DNA from: Gammaproteobacteria bacterium RIFCSPHIGHO2_12_FULL_37_14
GTDB taxonomy: Bacteria > Pseudomonadota > Gammaproteobacteria > DSM-16500
DNA: 16,054 nt
NCBI GenBank assembly: GCA_001801485.1
Contig: MGXV01000083.1
Coordinates: 1 to 16,054 of the forward strand
Direction: 5' to 3'
Positions 7,489-14,371 of the stretch are shown here, piece after piece (positions within the stretch are counted from its first letter, which is position 1; every line of letters starts with the position of its first letter). Under the pieces are notes generated by a model that was given only the letters and a program-made list of their open reading frames with translations, was not told the origin of the DNA and ran no database searches. The position numbers and the translations under genes are program-made.

Positions 7489-8784
7489 TTACTCTTTGGT
7501 TAGATGAAAAATTGCATGATTAAGTGCTTTTTCTCTTAAACAAACTTGCTTTAATGGTTCAGTCAGGATTGGATATTCATCTTGATTTGCATGAATTGCT
7601 GGATGTGAAAAATGAATAAAATCTTTTGTTCTTAAGCGTTGAGTTAAATTTAGATAGTTTTCAACGTCAACATCTTCAATTTGCAGTTCTTCGTAATAAG
7701 CAAGAAGTTCCATGAATGCTGCTTCTTTAACCTGTCTTTCTGCTAATTTTTTTACATGGTCTTGAAATCCTGATTCACTTTTATAAACTGCGTAATCAGG
7801 GTTATATTGCAAATTATCCAAAATAATTTGCTGTTGCCTTAGAACGCAAGAACTTGGTGCTTCTATGTGGTAACTATGAAATAATGTATTAAAAGTGCCA
7901 TCTATTATGGATCTTCTTAAACTTAAATCATCTTTAAATGAAAACACTTCTACCATTTTTTGATGGGTTTTTTTGTTTGTTTTTATCTTAAAATGATCTT
8001 TGAATTTTTCTACTGAAAAAAAACCTTGATGTAAAATACTTATGATTTCAATTAAAAAATTGCAATGAGTTTCTTGTTCTGTATTAAAGAAGTCTTGAAA
8101 ACATATATGATTTGAGTAAAATTTTTCTCCCAATTTTCTGTTTAAAAAAACTTCTTGAAATGAAATTGCCGTCTCTTCGTTGCCTATTTTTAGCCAATAA
8201 GTCTCTTTTAGGTTTTCGAATACCGGTTTGAGTTCAGAATCTACCAAAGTTATTGCAAAACTTACCCAATCACCAACTTGAACGTCTCTGTTGCTGATTG
8301 AATCTTCTTTATCTTTTTCTTCTTTTAGAAAATCTGCTGCTTGTTTATCTATGCCTTTGTAGCCCTTTCTTTTGGGAGCTCTAAAACTGATATATTTCCA
8401 TTCTTTTGCTAACGGAAATTGAATTGTACTGATTTCAAAGTGATATTCAGCTTCTTTTTCAGGATAAGCAAAACTATTTGTTAATCTTGGTTCTCCGGCT
8501 GTTACGATTTTTTTGGCTCTTAATTCTCGATATAAAAAAGAGACAACAAAATATTTTAAAAAAAATTCTTTTAAATGATTTAGAATATTTTGTTTAAAAT
8601 TTTGTTCAATATATTCTATTGGTATGGTTCCCCGTGAAAATCCAGAAGTGTTTATTTTATTCATATGGTTTCTAGCTGCATGTTTATAGAATTTTTTTAC
8701 CAGATCAGTCGGAATTTTGATAATTGCCTTTGTTAGATTTGGTCCAATTTGAATAAAATCAGAAGAAAAAGTAGAGCTCTTCAT
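7489..8784 (-). CDS. tig: Trigger factor-like ribosome-associated chaperone, divergent
   Basis: Trigger factor binds the ribosomal exit tunnel and shields nascent chains. This 431-residue protein has the right length and layout. An N-terminal domain contains GFSRGTIPIEYIEQ (48-61), which aligns by eye with the ribosome-docking GFRxGKxP...IE region. A middle FKBP-like domain begins near VQVGDWVSFAITLVDSE and continues to a LGEKF segment. A helical C-terminal half ends with a short charged helix after REKALNHAIFHL. The docking motif differs: Ser and Thr replace the usual Arg and Lys. I chose the ATG at 8784, six bases after AGAGGA (8796-8791); a TTG two codons earlier would touch that site. It is followed after two bases by trxB. 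A SurA-like or unrelated protein is less likely. Confidence 0.65.
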   Translation of the reverse strand: MKSSTFSSDFIQIGPNLTKAIIKIPTDLVKKFYKHAARNHMNKINTSGFSRGTIPIEYIEQNFKQNILNHLKEFFLKYFVVSFLYRELRAKKIVTAGEPRLTNSFAYPEKEAEYHFEISTIQFPLAKEWKYISFRAPKRKGYKGIDKQAADFLKEEKDKEDSISNRDVQVGDWVSFAITLVDSELKPVFENLKETYWLKIGNEETAISFQEVFLNRKLGEKFYSNHICFQDFFNTEQETHCNFLIEIISILHQGFFSVEKFKDHFKIKTNKKTHQKMVEVFSFKDDLSLRRSIIDGTFNTLFHSYHIEAPSSCVLRQQQIILDNLQYNPDYAVYKSESGFQDHVKKLAERQVKEAAFMELLAYYEELQIEDVDVENYLNLTQRLRTKDFIHFSHPAIHANQDEYPILTEPLKQVCLREKALNHAIFHLTKE

Positions 8785-8845
8785 TAACAATCCTCTTTAG
8801 CTTTTGATTCCAAATTTAAATTTTGAGTATAGAATTCTTTTTAAG

Positions 8846-8874
8846 TTTATTCTAGTTGAGCATTATATTGGCAA
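8846..8874 (-). promoter_or_regulatory. Candidate promoter(s) for the tig-trxB operon
   Basis: On the minus strand TTGCCA (8874-8869, 5 of 6) is 17 bases from AATAAA (8851-8846, 4 of 6). A perfect TATAAT (8867-8862) also lies here but lacks a good -35 box at the right distance. The -35 overlaps that of the divergent promoter at 8868-8896. Confidence 0.4.
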
Positions 8875-8896
8875 GTTCGTGATGAGTGCATAAAAT
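8868..8896 (+). promoter_or_regulatory. Promoter for the beta-barrel-like protein gene
   Basis: TTGGCA (8868-8873, 5 of 6) and TAAAAT (8891-8896, 5 of 6) are separated by exactly 17 bases, 29 bases before the ATG at 8926. It is back-to-back with the tig promoter and shares the -35 region with it. Confidence 0.55.
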
Positions 8897-8925
8897 GATA
8901 ACCTTTAGCTTCTGGAAATATTTAA

Positions 8926-9843
8926 ATGATTAAGAATATTCTAAATAATCGCCTGAAATTATTTACCATTTTTTTGTCTATATCGGTCTTGTTTCTAGAA
9001 GGACAAAGCTTATTCAATAACAATCTCTTTTTTGTAGGCCTTGGTCCAGCGTGGTCTAATTTCGATTCACTTGTTAGCTACGATTATAAAAATGTAAACA
9101 CAACAACCAAACTAGATAGTCAATATAAAATTAACATTGCAAAAGGTTATCAACTTTCTACGTTTTTGGTGCTTTATGTAAATGATTATTGTATTCCATA
9201 TTTCCATTATATTCATAGTTCATTAAATAATGGAAATGGAATATTGCAATCATATAACGTACAAAATGGTAAATTTATAGATTTTGTTGAATGTCATGAT
9301 TTTACACCCAAAATTAAAAGCGATTATTTTGCTGTTGGTGATTACATAAAAATTCACGAAAGAAAACTTTTCGATAGATTATTAACACTATATTTTTTTG
9401 CCGGCTATAACATAGAAAAAACGAAATCAATAGCCGATTGGACCGATGATTTTAGTATCTCCTGTTCAACATGGTATGGAGCGGCATTAGGAGTTAGTGC
9501 AGATTATAATCTTTCACAAAATATAACTTTGTGGTTAGGTGAATATATTTATCCAGACAGAATAAATATTGTTTCTACCAGAAATAGCTTACTTGGTGAA
9601 AATGCTGGTTTTGAATCTTTTATCTATTTTTCAAATTATTTAACGACTTCTTTGATTTATAATTTACAACATAATCAAAATGCTTCACTAGGGATAACTT
9701 TTGGGTACTTTCTTTCGAGAAACATTGGTCAGGCAAATATTATTTTGAGTGAAACTGATTCTAATACTTTTACAAACCCAAAACTGCATTTTGAAAAGAG
9801 TAACTATTTTGTATTTTTATTTGATTTCCTAGTAGATTTTTAG
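8926..9843 (+). CDS. Exported protein, possible outer-membrane beta-barrel
   Basis: This 305-residue protein has an N-terminal signal-like segment (basic residues to about 11, then hydrophobic LFTIFLSISVLFL) and a body of alternating hydrophobic and polar strands rich in Tyr, Phe, Asn and Ser. Repeated aromatic-ended strands such as LTLYFFAGYNI, WYGAALGVSADYNL and SLGITFGYFLSR look like beta-hairpins of a barrel. The last residue is Phe in a YFVFLFDFLVDF strand, matching the C-terminal signal read by the BAM machinery of diderm bacteria. No specific family is recognised and no transport substrate can be named. The start has only a weak ribosome binding site (TCTGGA, 8910-8915). A small membrane protein follows after 25 bases. 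Confidence 0.6.
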   Translation: MIKNILNNRLKLFTIFLSISVLFLEGQSLFNNNLFFVGLGPAWSNFDSLVSYDYKNVNTTTKLDSQYKINIAKGYQLSTFLVLYVNDYCIPYFHYIHSSLNNGNGILQSYNVQNGKFIDFVECHDFTPKIKSDYFAVGDYIKIHERKLFDRLLTLYFFAGYNIEKTKSIADWTDDFSISCSTWYGAALGVSADYNLSQNITLWLGEYIYPDRINIVSTRNSLLGENAGFESFIYFSNYLTTSLIYNLQHNQNASLGITFGYFLSRNIGQANIILSETDSNTFTNPKLHFEKSNYFVFLFDFLVDF

Positions 9844-9868
9844 TGTTATTTGATTTTAGGAGTTTAAT

Positions 9869-10381
9869 ATGGCCATAATGCCACTTATAAATAGTTTAGG
9901 TAATATTTTTGGGCTTACATTAATGATAGTTCTGCTATTTGCCCTAGGAAATTCTGTACAAATAATTAGCAATTTAACTTCGATCTTTATTTTAAAGATT
10001 TTTAAATTGAATCTTAAATTTTCAGTAAAAGCATTATTGTTAATAAGTTTTATATTTCTTCTTGGTCTTGTCGGTTTTGTTTTTTTAATTTCGATTTTCA
10101 AAAATCCTAATATGCTAGGTGGATTTAATGGTTTGATTCTTGCATTCACATTCCTGATCTGGTCATTTTTTCTTTGGTTAATTGTGTTTGCCTTTTTGAA
10201 AAAAAAGTATGATTATCGTCAACGCGGTCAATATATATTTGCTACGTTATCTTCTATCATATCATCAATAATTTGGGCTTTTCTTATTGCTAAATTAGGT
10301 GGATATATCGCATTTGCAGCGCTTCCACTTTTGCCTATAGCTATAATGTTATTAGTAATACAGCATAGAATTAGTAAGTAG
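9869..10381 (+). CDS. Small integral membrane protein, unknown function
   Basis: This 170-residue protein consists almost entirely of five hydrophobic segments (about 9-32, 48-72, 84-109, 121-140, 146-163), with a Lys/Arg/Asp patch KKKYDYRQRGQ (about 110-120) between helices. I recognise no family. TAGGAG (9857-9862) lies six bases before the ATG. It follows the beta-barrel-like gene closely and is probably cotranscribed with it. Downstream is a repeat next to the tRNA-Lys gene on the opposite strand. Confidence 0.65.
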   Translation: MAIMPLINSLGNIFGLTLMIVLLFALGNSVQIISNLTSIFILKIFKLNLKFSVKALLLISFIFLLGLVGFVFLISIFKNPNMLGGFNGLILAFTFLIWSFFLWLIVFAFLKKKYDYRQRGQYIFATLSSIISSIIWAFLIAKLGGYIAFAALPLLPIAIMLLVIQHRISK

Positions 10382-10385
10382 GGCA

Positions 10386-10446
10386 TACTTCGCACAACTT
10401 CTTGGCTTGCCATGCGTAGGAAATGCGTAGCATTTTCGTAGCATGG
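10386..10446. repeat. Palindromic repeat adjoining the 3' end of tRNA-Lys
   Basis: The stretch contains an outer stem CCATGC (10410-10415) with GCATGG (10441-10446) and an inner stem AAATGC-gta-GCATTT (10421-10435), with the word CGTAG occurring three times. It is preceded by CTTCGCACAACTTCTTGGC, similar in style to the repeat at 14443. Its right arm coincides with the encoded CCA end of tRNA-Lys. It may stabilise or terminate the convergent transcripts. Confidence 0.5.
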
Positions 10447-10519
10447 TGGGCCGTGTTGGAATCGAACCAACAACCTGCAGATTAAGAGTCTGTCGCTCTA
10501 CCAATTGAGCTAACGGCCC
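10444..10519 (-). tRNA. tRNA-Lys (anticodon CTT)
   Basis: Read on the minus strand the gene folds into a full cloverleaf: acceptor GGGCCGT (10519-10513) with ACGGCCC (10454-10448), D stem GCTC/GAGC, anticodon loop CTCTTAA giving anticodon CTT for the Lys codon AAG, T stem GTTGG/CCAAC with loop TTCGATT, discriminator A at 10447, and an encoded CCA at 10446-10444. The body is 73 bases. The top pair of the anticodon stem is an A-C mismatch (positions 27 and 43). It lies eight bases after the stop codon of the acidic secreted protein, so it is probably processed from the tsf-pyrH-frr transcript. Confidence 0.95.
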
Positions 10520-10527
10520 GTAAATTA

Positions 10528-10902
10528 TTATCTTGGATCAGGAACTATTTGATTCTGTTCTTCGATGTCCGGAGTAATTTGATCATCTGTATCACTGCTA
10601 TCTGAGTCGTGTTCTGAAGGTACCATTTCCTGTGGCTCAGATAATGGACTTGCACACGGATCATCAAAATCATAAGGAAGTTGCTCATCGTCGAAGACGC
10701 CCATTTCTGCATCTTCATTTGGAGGTGTTTCCGGAACAAAACTGTGTGGAGTTGATGATCTTGAGCTATCGCTATTTGGTGCAATAACACCAGTATCATC
10801 GTCCATTGTAACAACGCCAACAGGGCGATATGTTTCCCGAGGATCCAACTGTATGCAAACAACTTTGTATGAACATAACAAAACTAAAAGTAGTTTTTTC
10901 AT
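10528..10902 (-). CDS. Small acidic secreted protein, unknown function
   Basis: This 124-residue protein starts MKKLLLVLLCSYKVVC, a short signal peptide with probable cleavage after Cys16 or close by, followed by a disordered-looking region extremely rich in Asp, Glu, Ser and Pro and almost without hydrophobic core. It could be a lipoprotein with Cys10 or Cys16, but neither has a good lipobox. I recognise no family. Its ATG is one base after the frr stop and AGGGG lies within the frr end, so its translation is coupled to frr. An overlapping frame on the same strand (10862-10545) has no signal or start site and is a shadow. Confidence 0.6.
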   Translation of the reverse strand: MKKLLLVLLCSYKVVCIQLDPRETYRPVGVVTMDDDTGVIAPNSDSSRSSTPHSFVPETPPNEDAEMGVFDDEQLPYDFDDPCASPLSEPQEMVPSEHDSDSSDTDDQITPDIEEQNQIVPDPR

Positions 10903-10903
10903 T

Positions 10904-11482
10904 TTAACCCCTAATTTCTTCCTCTTTTTTAGTAGAGATCTTTTCAGCTTCAGCTATAAATCTATCCGTCTCTTTTTGTAATATTTCAAGGAGCTGTTTT
11001 GCAAAATCTTCTGAAATTGCTTTTTTCTTTTCAGAATCTCTTACACTATTTTGAAAATCTTTTCTACAATTTCTTATGTGAGATCTGCATTCTTCTAGTT
11101 TTTTATGAAGAATCTTGGTCAATTCATCTCTTCTTTCGCTGCTCATCATGGGAAGTTGAATTCTAATTAGATCACCATTGTTAATTGGATTTAATCCTAA
11201 ATCTGATGTTGAAATTGCTTTTTCAATATCAGAAAGAATGGATTTATCCCAAGCTTGAATCACAATTAATCTTGCTTCTGGTGTTGTAATTGAACCTAGT
11301 TCTTTTAAGCGCATTTTTGAACCGTAACAATCAACTAAAAGATCTTCAACCAAAGATGAATTTGCTCTTCCAGTTCTAATTGTTAATAATTCTTTCTGAA
11401 AATGCTTTAGATGTTTATCCATTTCTGGAGCGACAGATTTTTTAAAATCATCAGAATAAGTATTTGATGTTATGTTAATCAT
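10904..11482 (-). CDS. frr: Ribosome recycling factor
   Basis: RRF, with EF-G, splits the ribosome after termination. The 192-residue sequence is near the usual 185 and matches end to end: the N-terminal helix of the three-helix bundle with ELLTIRTGRANSSLVEDL (about 31-48), the small domain with GSITTPEARLIVIQAWDKS, LGLNPINNGDLIRIQLP, then MSSERRDELTKIL and the two long C-terminal helices to the end. AAGGA lies five bases before the ATG and the gene starts seven bases after the pyrH stop, within the classical tsf-pyrH-frr order. Confidence 0.96.
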   Translation of the reverse strand: MINITSNTYSDDFKKSVAPEMDKHLKHFQKELLTIRTGRANSSLVEDLLVDCYGSKMRLKELGSITTPEARLIVIQAWDKSILSDIEKAISTSDLGLNPINNGDLIRIQLPMMSSERRDELTKILHKKLEECRSHIRNCRKDFQNSVRDSEKKKAISEDFAKQLLEILQKETDRFIAEAEKISTKKEEEIRG

Positions 11483-11489
11483 GATTTCC

Positions 11490-12233
11490 TTAATAAACGG
11501 TTGTACCGAATTTATCTGATATCATAGAATCAGCCATTTTTATTAGTGAATTTTTTTCAAAAATATTAAACACCCTGATCTTTAAGCTATGCTCCTGCGC
11601 CAATGAAAATGCAGAAAAATCCATTATCTTTAGCCTTTGATCTAGAGCCTCTTTATATGTTATTTTACTATAAAATTTCGCGTTTTTGTATAGGGCCGGA
11701 TCTTTATCATAAATGCCGTCAGTTGTCGTGCATTTCCAGACCTCTTTTGCACCAAACTGTAATGCTCTTACGACCGCCGTTGTATCTGTTGAAAAGTATG
11801 GGGTTCCATTGCCACCAGAAAAGATAATTGTTTTATTTTGCGCAATGGAATTTTCAATCTCATTTTGAGATAACGTTTCGCAAATAAAAGGGCTCGGTAA
11901 AGCAGATAACATTTTGCAATCGAGATTATTTTTTTGAAAACAATCAGATAAAATTAATCCATTCATTACCGTTGCAAGCATTCCAACATAATGTCCATAT
12001 GCAGGTGATAAATTTAACGCCTGACTGTCTTTCGAACCTCTGAAGAAATTGCCTCCGCCGATAACAATTGCAAAATAGAATTTGTCTTGAAGTTTCAAGA
12101 TCTGCTTTGCAATCGAATCTACTAATTTTATTGAAAGCTCGTTCTTATCTAAAAATATCTCACCAGACAATTTTAATAAAATACGGTCTGCGTGCAGGGC
12201 TTGGATGGGCGCGGCAGGAATTCGGACAGGCAT
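11490..12233 (-). CDS. pyrH: Uridylate kinase (UMP kinase)
   Basis: The enzyme converts UMP plus ATP to UDP in the cytoplasm. Visible motifs of the amino-acid-kinase fold are KLSGE (21-25), the UMP-binding GGGNFFRG (59-66), GNGTPYFSTDTTA (141-153) and DGIYDKDP (172-179). The length of 247 is slightly above the usual value of about 240 because of an N-terminal extension, MPVRIPAAPIQALHA; no better start exists further in. The ATG directly follows the tsf stop with GGAGAC just before it, so translation is coupled. Confidence 0.95.
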   Translation of the reverse strand: MPVRIPAAPIQALHADRILLKLSGEIFLDKNELSIKLVDSIAKQILKLQDKFYFAIVIGGGNFFRGSKDSQALNLSPAYGHYVGMLATVMNGLILSDCFQKNNLDCKMLSALPSPFICETLSQNEIENSIAQNKTIIFSGGNGTPYFSTDTTAVVRALQFGAKEVWKCTTTDGIYDKDPALYKNAKFYSKITYKEALDQRLKIMDFSAFSLAQEHSLKIRVFNIFEKNSLIKMADSMISDKFGTTVY

Positions 12234-12830
12234 TTAGTCTCCAATTTCAAATCTGCAAAATCGCCTAATTTTAATATTTTCACCTGTTTTTGCAATCAAT
12301 TCTTGAAGTAATTGTTCAACTGTTAGTTGATCATTTTTTATGTATGCTTGTTTTAATAGGCAAACGTCTGAATACAATTTGTTAACTTTGCCTTGAACTA
12401 TTTGATCAATAATCTTTTCAGGTTTTCCAGAATTAGTTAACTGAGCTTTCATGATATCTTTTTCATGTTCCAAAAATTTTTGGTCAACCTCTTCTGGATT
12501 TAAATACATCGGCTTTTGAGCAACTATTTGCAAACAAATGTTATTTGCAAATTCCTTTAATTCTTTGGTGCGTGCTACAAAATCTGTTTCGCAATTAACC
12601 TCTAAAAGTACACCTATCTGATCGCCTGGGTGAATATACGCATGTACGATGCCTTCTGAGGTGCTTTTACCGGCTCTTTTTTGTGCTACTGCGACGCCCC
12701 TTTTTCTTAAGATTTCGATTGCCTGTTGAATGTCGCCGCCGGATTCTTCAAGAGCCTTTCTACAGTCTAGCATTCCCATGCCTGTTTTTTCTCTGAGCTC
12801 CTGAATTGAGCCTATTTCTATTTTCGCCAT
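12234..12830 (-). CDS. tsf: Elongation factor Ts, short form
   Basis: EF-Ts exchanges GDP for GTP on EF-Tu. The 198-residue protein has the N-terminal UBA-like domain (IQELREKTGMGMLDCRKALE, about 9-28) and the core with the TDFV motif at 82-85 in VNCETDFVARTKE, which pushes into the EF-Tu nucleotide site. It is about 90 residues shorter than the E. coli protein because it has only one core subdomain, a form known from several lineages. TAGGAG precedes the ATG by about ten bases. Unlike the usual order, rpsB is not upstream; an exported ankyrin protein is. Confidence 0.95.
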   Translation of the reverse strand: MAKIEIGSIQELREKTGMGMLDCRKALEESGGDIQQAIEILRKRGVAVAQKRAGKSTSEGIVHAYIHPGDQIGVLLEVNCETDFVARTKELKEFANNICLQIVAQKPMYLNPEEVDQKFLEHEKDIMKAQLTNSGKPEKIIDQIVQGKVNKLYSDVCLLKQAYIKNDQLTVEQLLQELIAKTGENIKIRRFCRFEIGD

Positions 12831-12863
12831 CTTTAAATTACTCCTAATGTTGTTATCATTTTT

Positions 12864-12892
12864 ATTTTGCCATAATTACGAAGATTGGGCAA
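12864..12892 (-). promoter_or_regulatory. Possible promoter for the tsf-pyrH-frr operon
   Basis: On the minus strand TTGCCC (12892-12887) and CAAAAT (12869-12864) are 17 bases apart, each matching 4 of 6. The palindrome CAATTTAAAATTG lies just upstream (12890-12902). A promoter is expected here because the gap to the ankyrin gene is 128 bases, but the exact boxes are uncertain. Confidence 0.3.
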
Positions 12893-12958
12893 TTTAAAAT
12901 TGAGCTGGCGATTTGATCCCCTCGATTTCAGCGACACCAAATCATCTCTAGTTACTGT

Positions 12959-13585
12959 TTAGTAGATCTTTCCAAAAATGTCGCGCCAAGACGATTTTTT
13001 TGGACAGAGGTCTTTATCGTTGGCGCCATGCTTACACAGATAATCGATGATATCTTGATGCGAACGTGCATACTGGACCGGAGTCTCACTATGATCATCT
13101 GGCAGAGTGACATCGGCCCCTGCATTTACAAGAAGTGTAACAACATCTAGACGACCTTCCTCAGCTGCTTTTATTAATGCAGTCTCACCACTATGATTCT
13201 GATAATTTATGTAAGGGAGGACTTCGGCATGTGACAAAATACTCCTAGTAAACATCTCAGCCACGCTGTCGGGTTGGGCTGTTGCCGCATACATTAATGC
13301 GGTATTACCATCCCTATCATTATTAATGAGATTAACTCCATGTTGCATCAGAAACCTAAAAGCTTCTATGCTCCCACTACCAATCGCCGCCATTAATGCG
13401 TTTTCACCATTATACGCCCTCCTCCCATTAAGAAGCGTAGGATTTTTTTCTAGCATTTCCTTCAGGAGTCTATGCTTGTTGGTACCAGCGGCATTGACAA
13501 AGCTATCAATATCGTCTGAGCAATGAGCATAATTAACAAAAAAAACAGCTACACCAAGAAGGAAAGCTTTTTTAGAAATATTCAT
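12959..13585 (-). CDS. Exported ankyrin-repeat protein
   Basis: The 208-residue protein begins MNISKKAFLLGVAVFFVNYAHCSDD, a Sec signal peptide with likely cleavage near Cys22. About four ankyrin repeats follow: one near NGENALMAAIGSGS, one at DGNTALMYAATA, one at SGETALIKAAEEGRLDVVTL with LVNAGADV, and a final degenerate one at SETPVQYARSHQ. Ankyrin repeats bind proteins; exported ones in intracellular bacteria are often aimed at host targets, but some act in the periplasm, and nothing here decides that. The start is set by GGAGG (13595-13591), five bases before the ATG; seven more codons upstream are open but cover the binding site. The DNA is visibly richer in G+C than tsf-pyrH-frr, which may indicate different origin or selection. 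Confidence 0.85.
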   Translation of the reverse strand: MNISKKAFLLGVAVFFVNYAHCSDDIDSFVNAAGTNKHRLLKEMLEKNPTLLNGRRAYNGENALMAAIGSGSIEAFRFLMQHGVNLINNDRDGNTALMYAATAQPDSVAEMFTRSILSHAEVLPYINYQNHSGETALIKAAEEGRLDVVTLLVNAGADVTLPDDHSETPVQYARSHQDIIDYLCKHGANDKDLCPKKSSWRDIFGKIY

Positions 13586-13625
13586 TAGGACCTCCATTAT
13601 TTCCATACCATTAATTCTACTTGTA

Positions 13626-13655
13626 ATTATGAACCAGAAAAGATGGTGATCGCAA
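13626..13655 (-). promoter_or_regulatory. Possible promoter for the ankyrin protein gene
   Basis: On the minus strand TTGCGA (13655-13650, 4 of 6) and CATAAT (13631-13626, 5 of 6) are 18 bases apart, about 40 bases upstream of the ATG at 13585. Confidence 0.3.
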
Positions 13656-13779
13656 GAGTTTGTGATGAAATTTTCTCATATGACAAGGGATTTTGTATTC
13701 TTGTGGATCATAGTCCGAAAGCCGATCTTTACAAGATTGATGTATGCGCATAATAAATGAAGCGCGCACGCACCGGCTT

Positions 13780-14136
13780 TTAGGCCAATAGCTCCGCAAA
13801 TAGAAGACCAAAATTCTTTTTTAATTTCTCTTGATCTACTGATGATAGAACGCCTATCTGTTTGTGTATTAACCTGTTATCTATGCAGAAGAGTTTCATT
13901 CGTATTAATGATGGGTTCCAGAGGCCGCAAGATTTTAAATCAATTATTTTAAAGTCTAAAGGCCAATTAGTTTTGGTACTGGTTATCATTGCAATAATAG
14001 AATGTGAGCTTTTAGTGCTGAAGTTTTTGTGTGAAGATATTATTACAGCGGGCCTATTCTTTGTGTAATGAATATCAGTAAATGGAAATGGTAATATTAC
14101 AATATCAAATGTCTTGTAGATGCTTAAAGCATTCAT
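13780..14136 (-). CDS. MazF/PemK-family toxin (endoribonuclease)
   Basis: Toxins of this family cut mRNA at short sites to stop translation. The 118-residue protein has the family pattern near its start, FDIVILPFPFTDIHYTKNRP followed by AVIIS (residues 10-34), with the conserved P-F/D and KxRP-A-V-I-I-S elements, then ITSTKTNWPLDF and a C-terminal helix VDQEKLKKNFGLLFAELL. The reading frame is open back to 14175, but I place the start at the second of two adjacent ATGs (14136), five bases after AAGGA. It overlaps the 3' end of the antitoxin gene by 32 bases, typical of such pairs. The exact cleavage specificity cannot be read. Confidence 0.82.
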   Translation of the reverse strand: MNALSIYKTFDIVILPFPFTDIHYTKNRPAVIISSHKNFSTKSSHSIIAMITSTKTNWPLDFKIIDLKSCGLWNPSLIRMKLFCIDNRLIHKQIGVLSSVDQEKLKKNFGLLFAELLA

Positions 14137-14356
14137 CATCTTCCTTGGAATTCCACTCTGACAAACTCGATTCAATTAACTTTAAATAGTCATATTCGTC
14201 TATGTCTGTTTTTTTGCTTGCTAATTTTTTTATAACGACAGAGCCATCTTTTCGTGTTTCAAATATTACTAGATCTCCAACTGATATATTCAGCGTTTTA
14301 CGTATCTCTTTTGGTATTGTGGTTTGAAATTTAGAAGTTACTTTTGAATAACTCAT
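14105..14356 (-). CDS. MazE-like antitoxin, AbrB/SpoVT swapped-hairpin domain
   Basis: This 83-residue protein has an N-terminal AbrB-type DNA-binding domain: SKVTSKFQTTIPKEIRKTL (4-22) followed by NISVGDLVIFETRKDGSVVIKK. The acidic C-terminal half (residues 50-83, with SEWNSKEDDE) probably binds and neutralises the toxin encoded by the overlapping downstream gene. Such antitoxins repress their own operon. AAGGA is eight bases from the ATG. Confidence 0.85.
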   Translation of the reverse strand: MSYSKVTSKFQTTIPKEIRKTLNISVGDLVIFETRKDGSVVIKKLASKKTDIDEYDYLKLIESSLSEWNSKEDDECFKHLQDI

Positions 14357-14371
14357 AATTATTATCCTTTA

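Noticed and set aside
8875..8888. GTTCGTGATGAGTG resembling the REP element half site
   Set aside because: It has at least two differences over 14 bases and lies in the spacer of a strong promoter, so the similarity is probably chance.
9856..10149. 97-codon minus-strand frame
   Set aside because: It is antisense to the small membrane protein, which has a proper start and helices; the Lys/Arg-rich composition is typical of an antisense shadow.
10228..10473. Minus-strand frame starting MLVRFQHGPP
   Set aside because: It begins inside tRNA-Lys and is antisense to the membrane protein gene; MLVRFQ-type starts are a common artefact of reading tRNA genes as protein.
10545..10862. 105-codon frame within the acidic protein gene
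   Set aside because: Same strand but a different frame, no start signal; the other frame has a signal peptide and is coupled to frr.
13617..13811. 64-codon minus-strand frame between toxin and ankyrin genes
   Set aside because: It begins inside the toxin gene, has no ribosome binding site and the peptide shows no recognisable domain.
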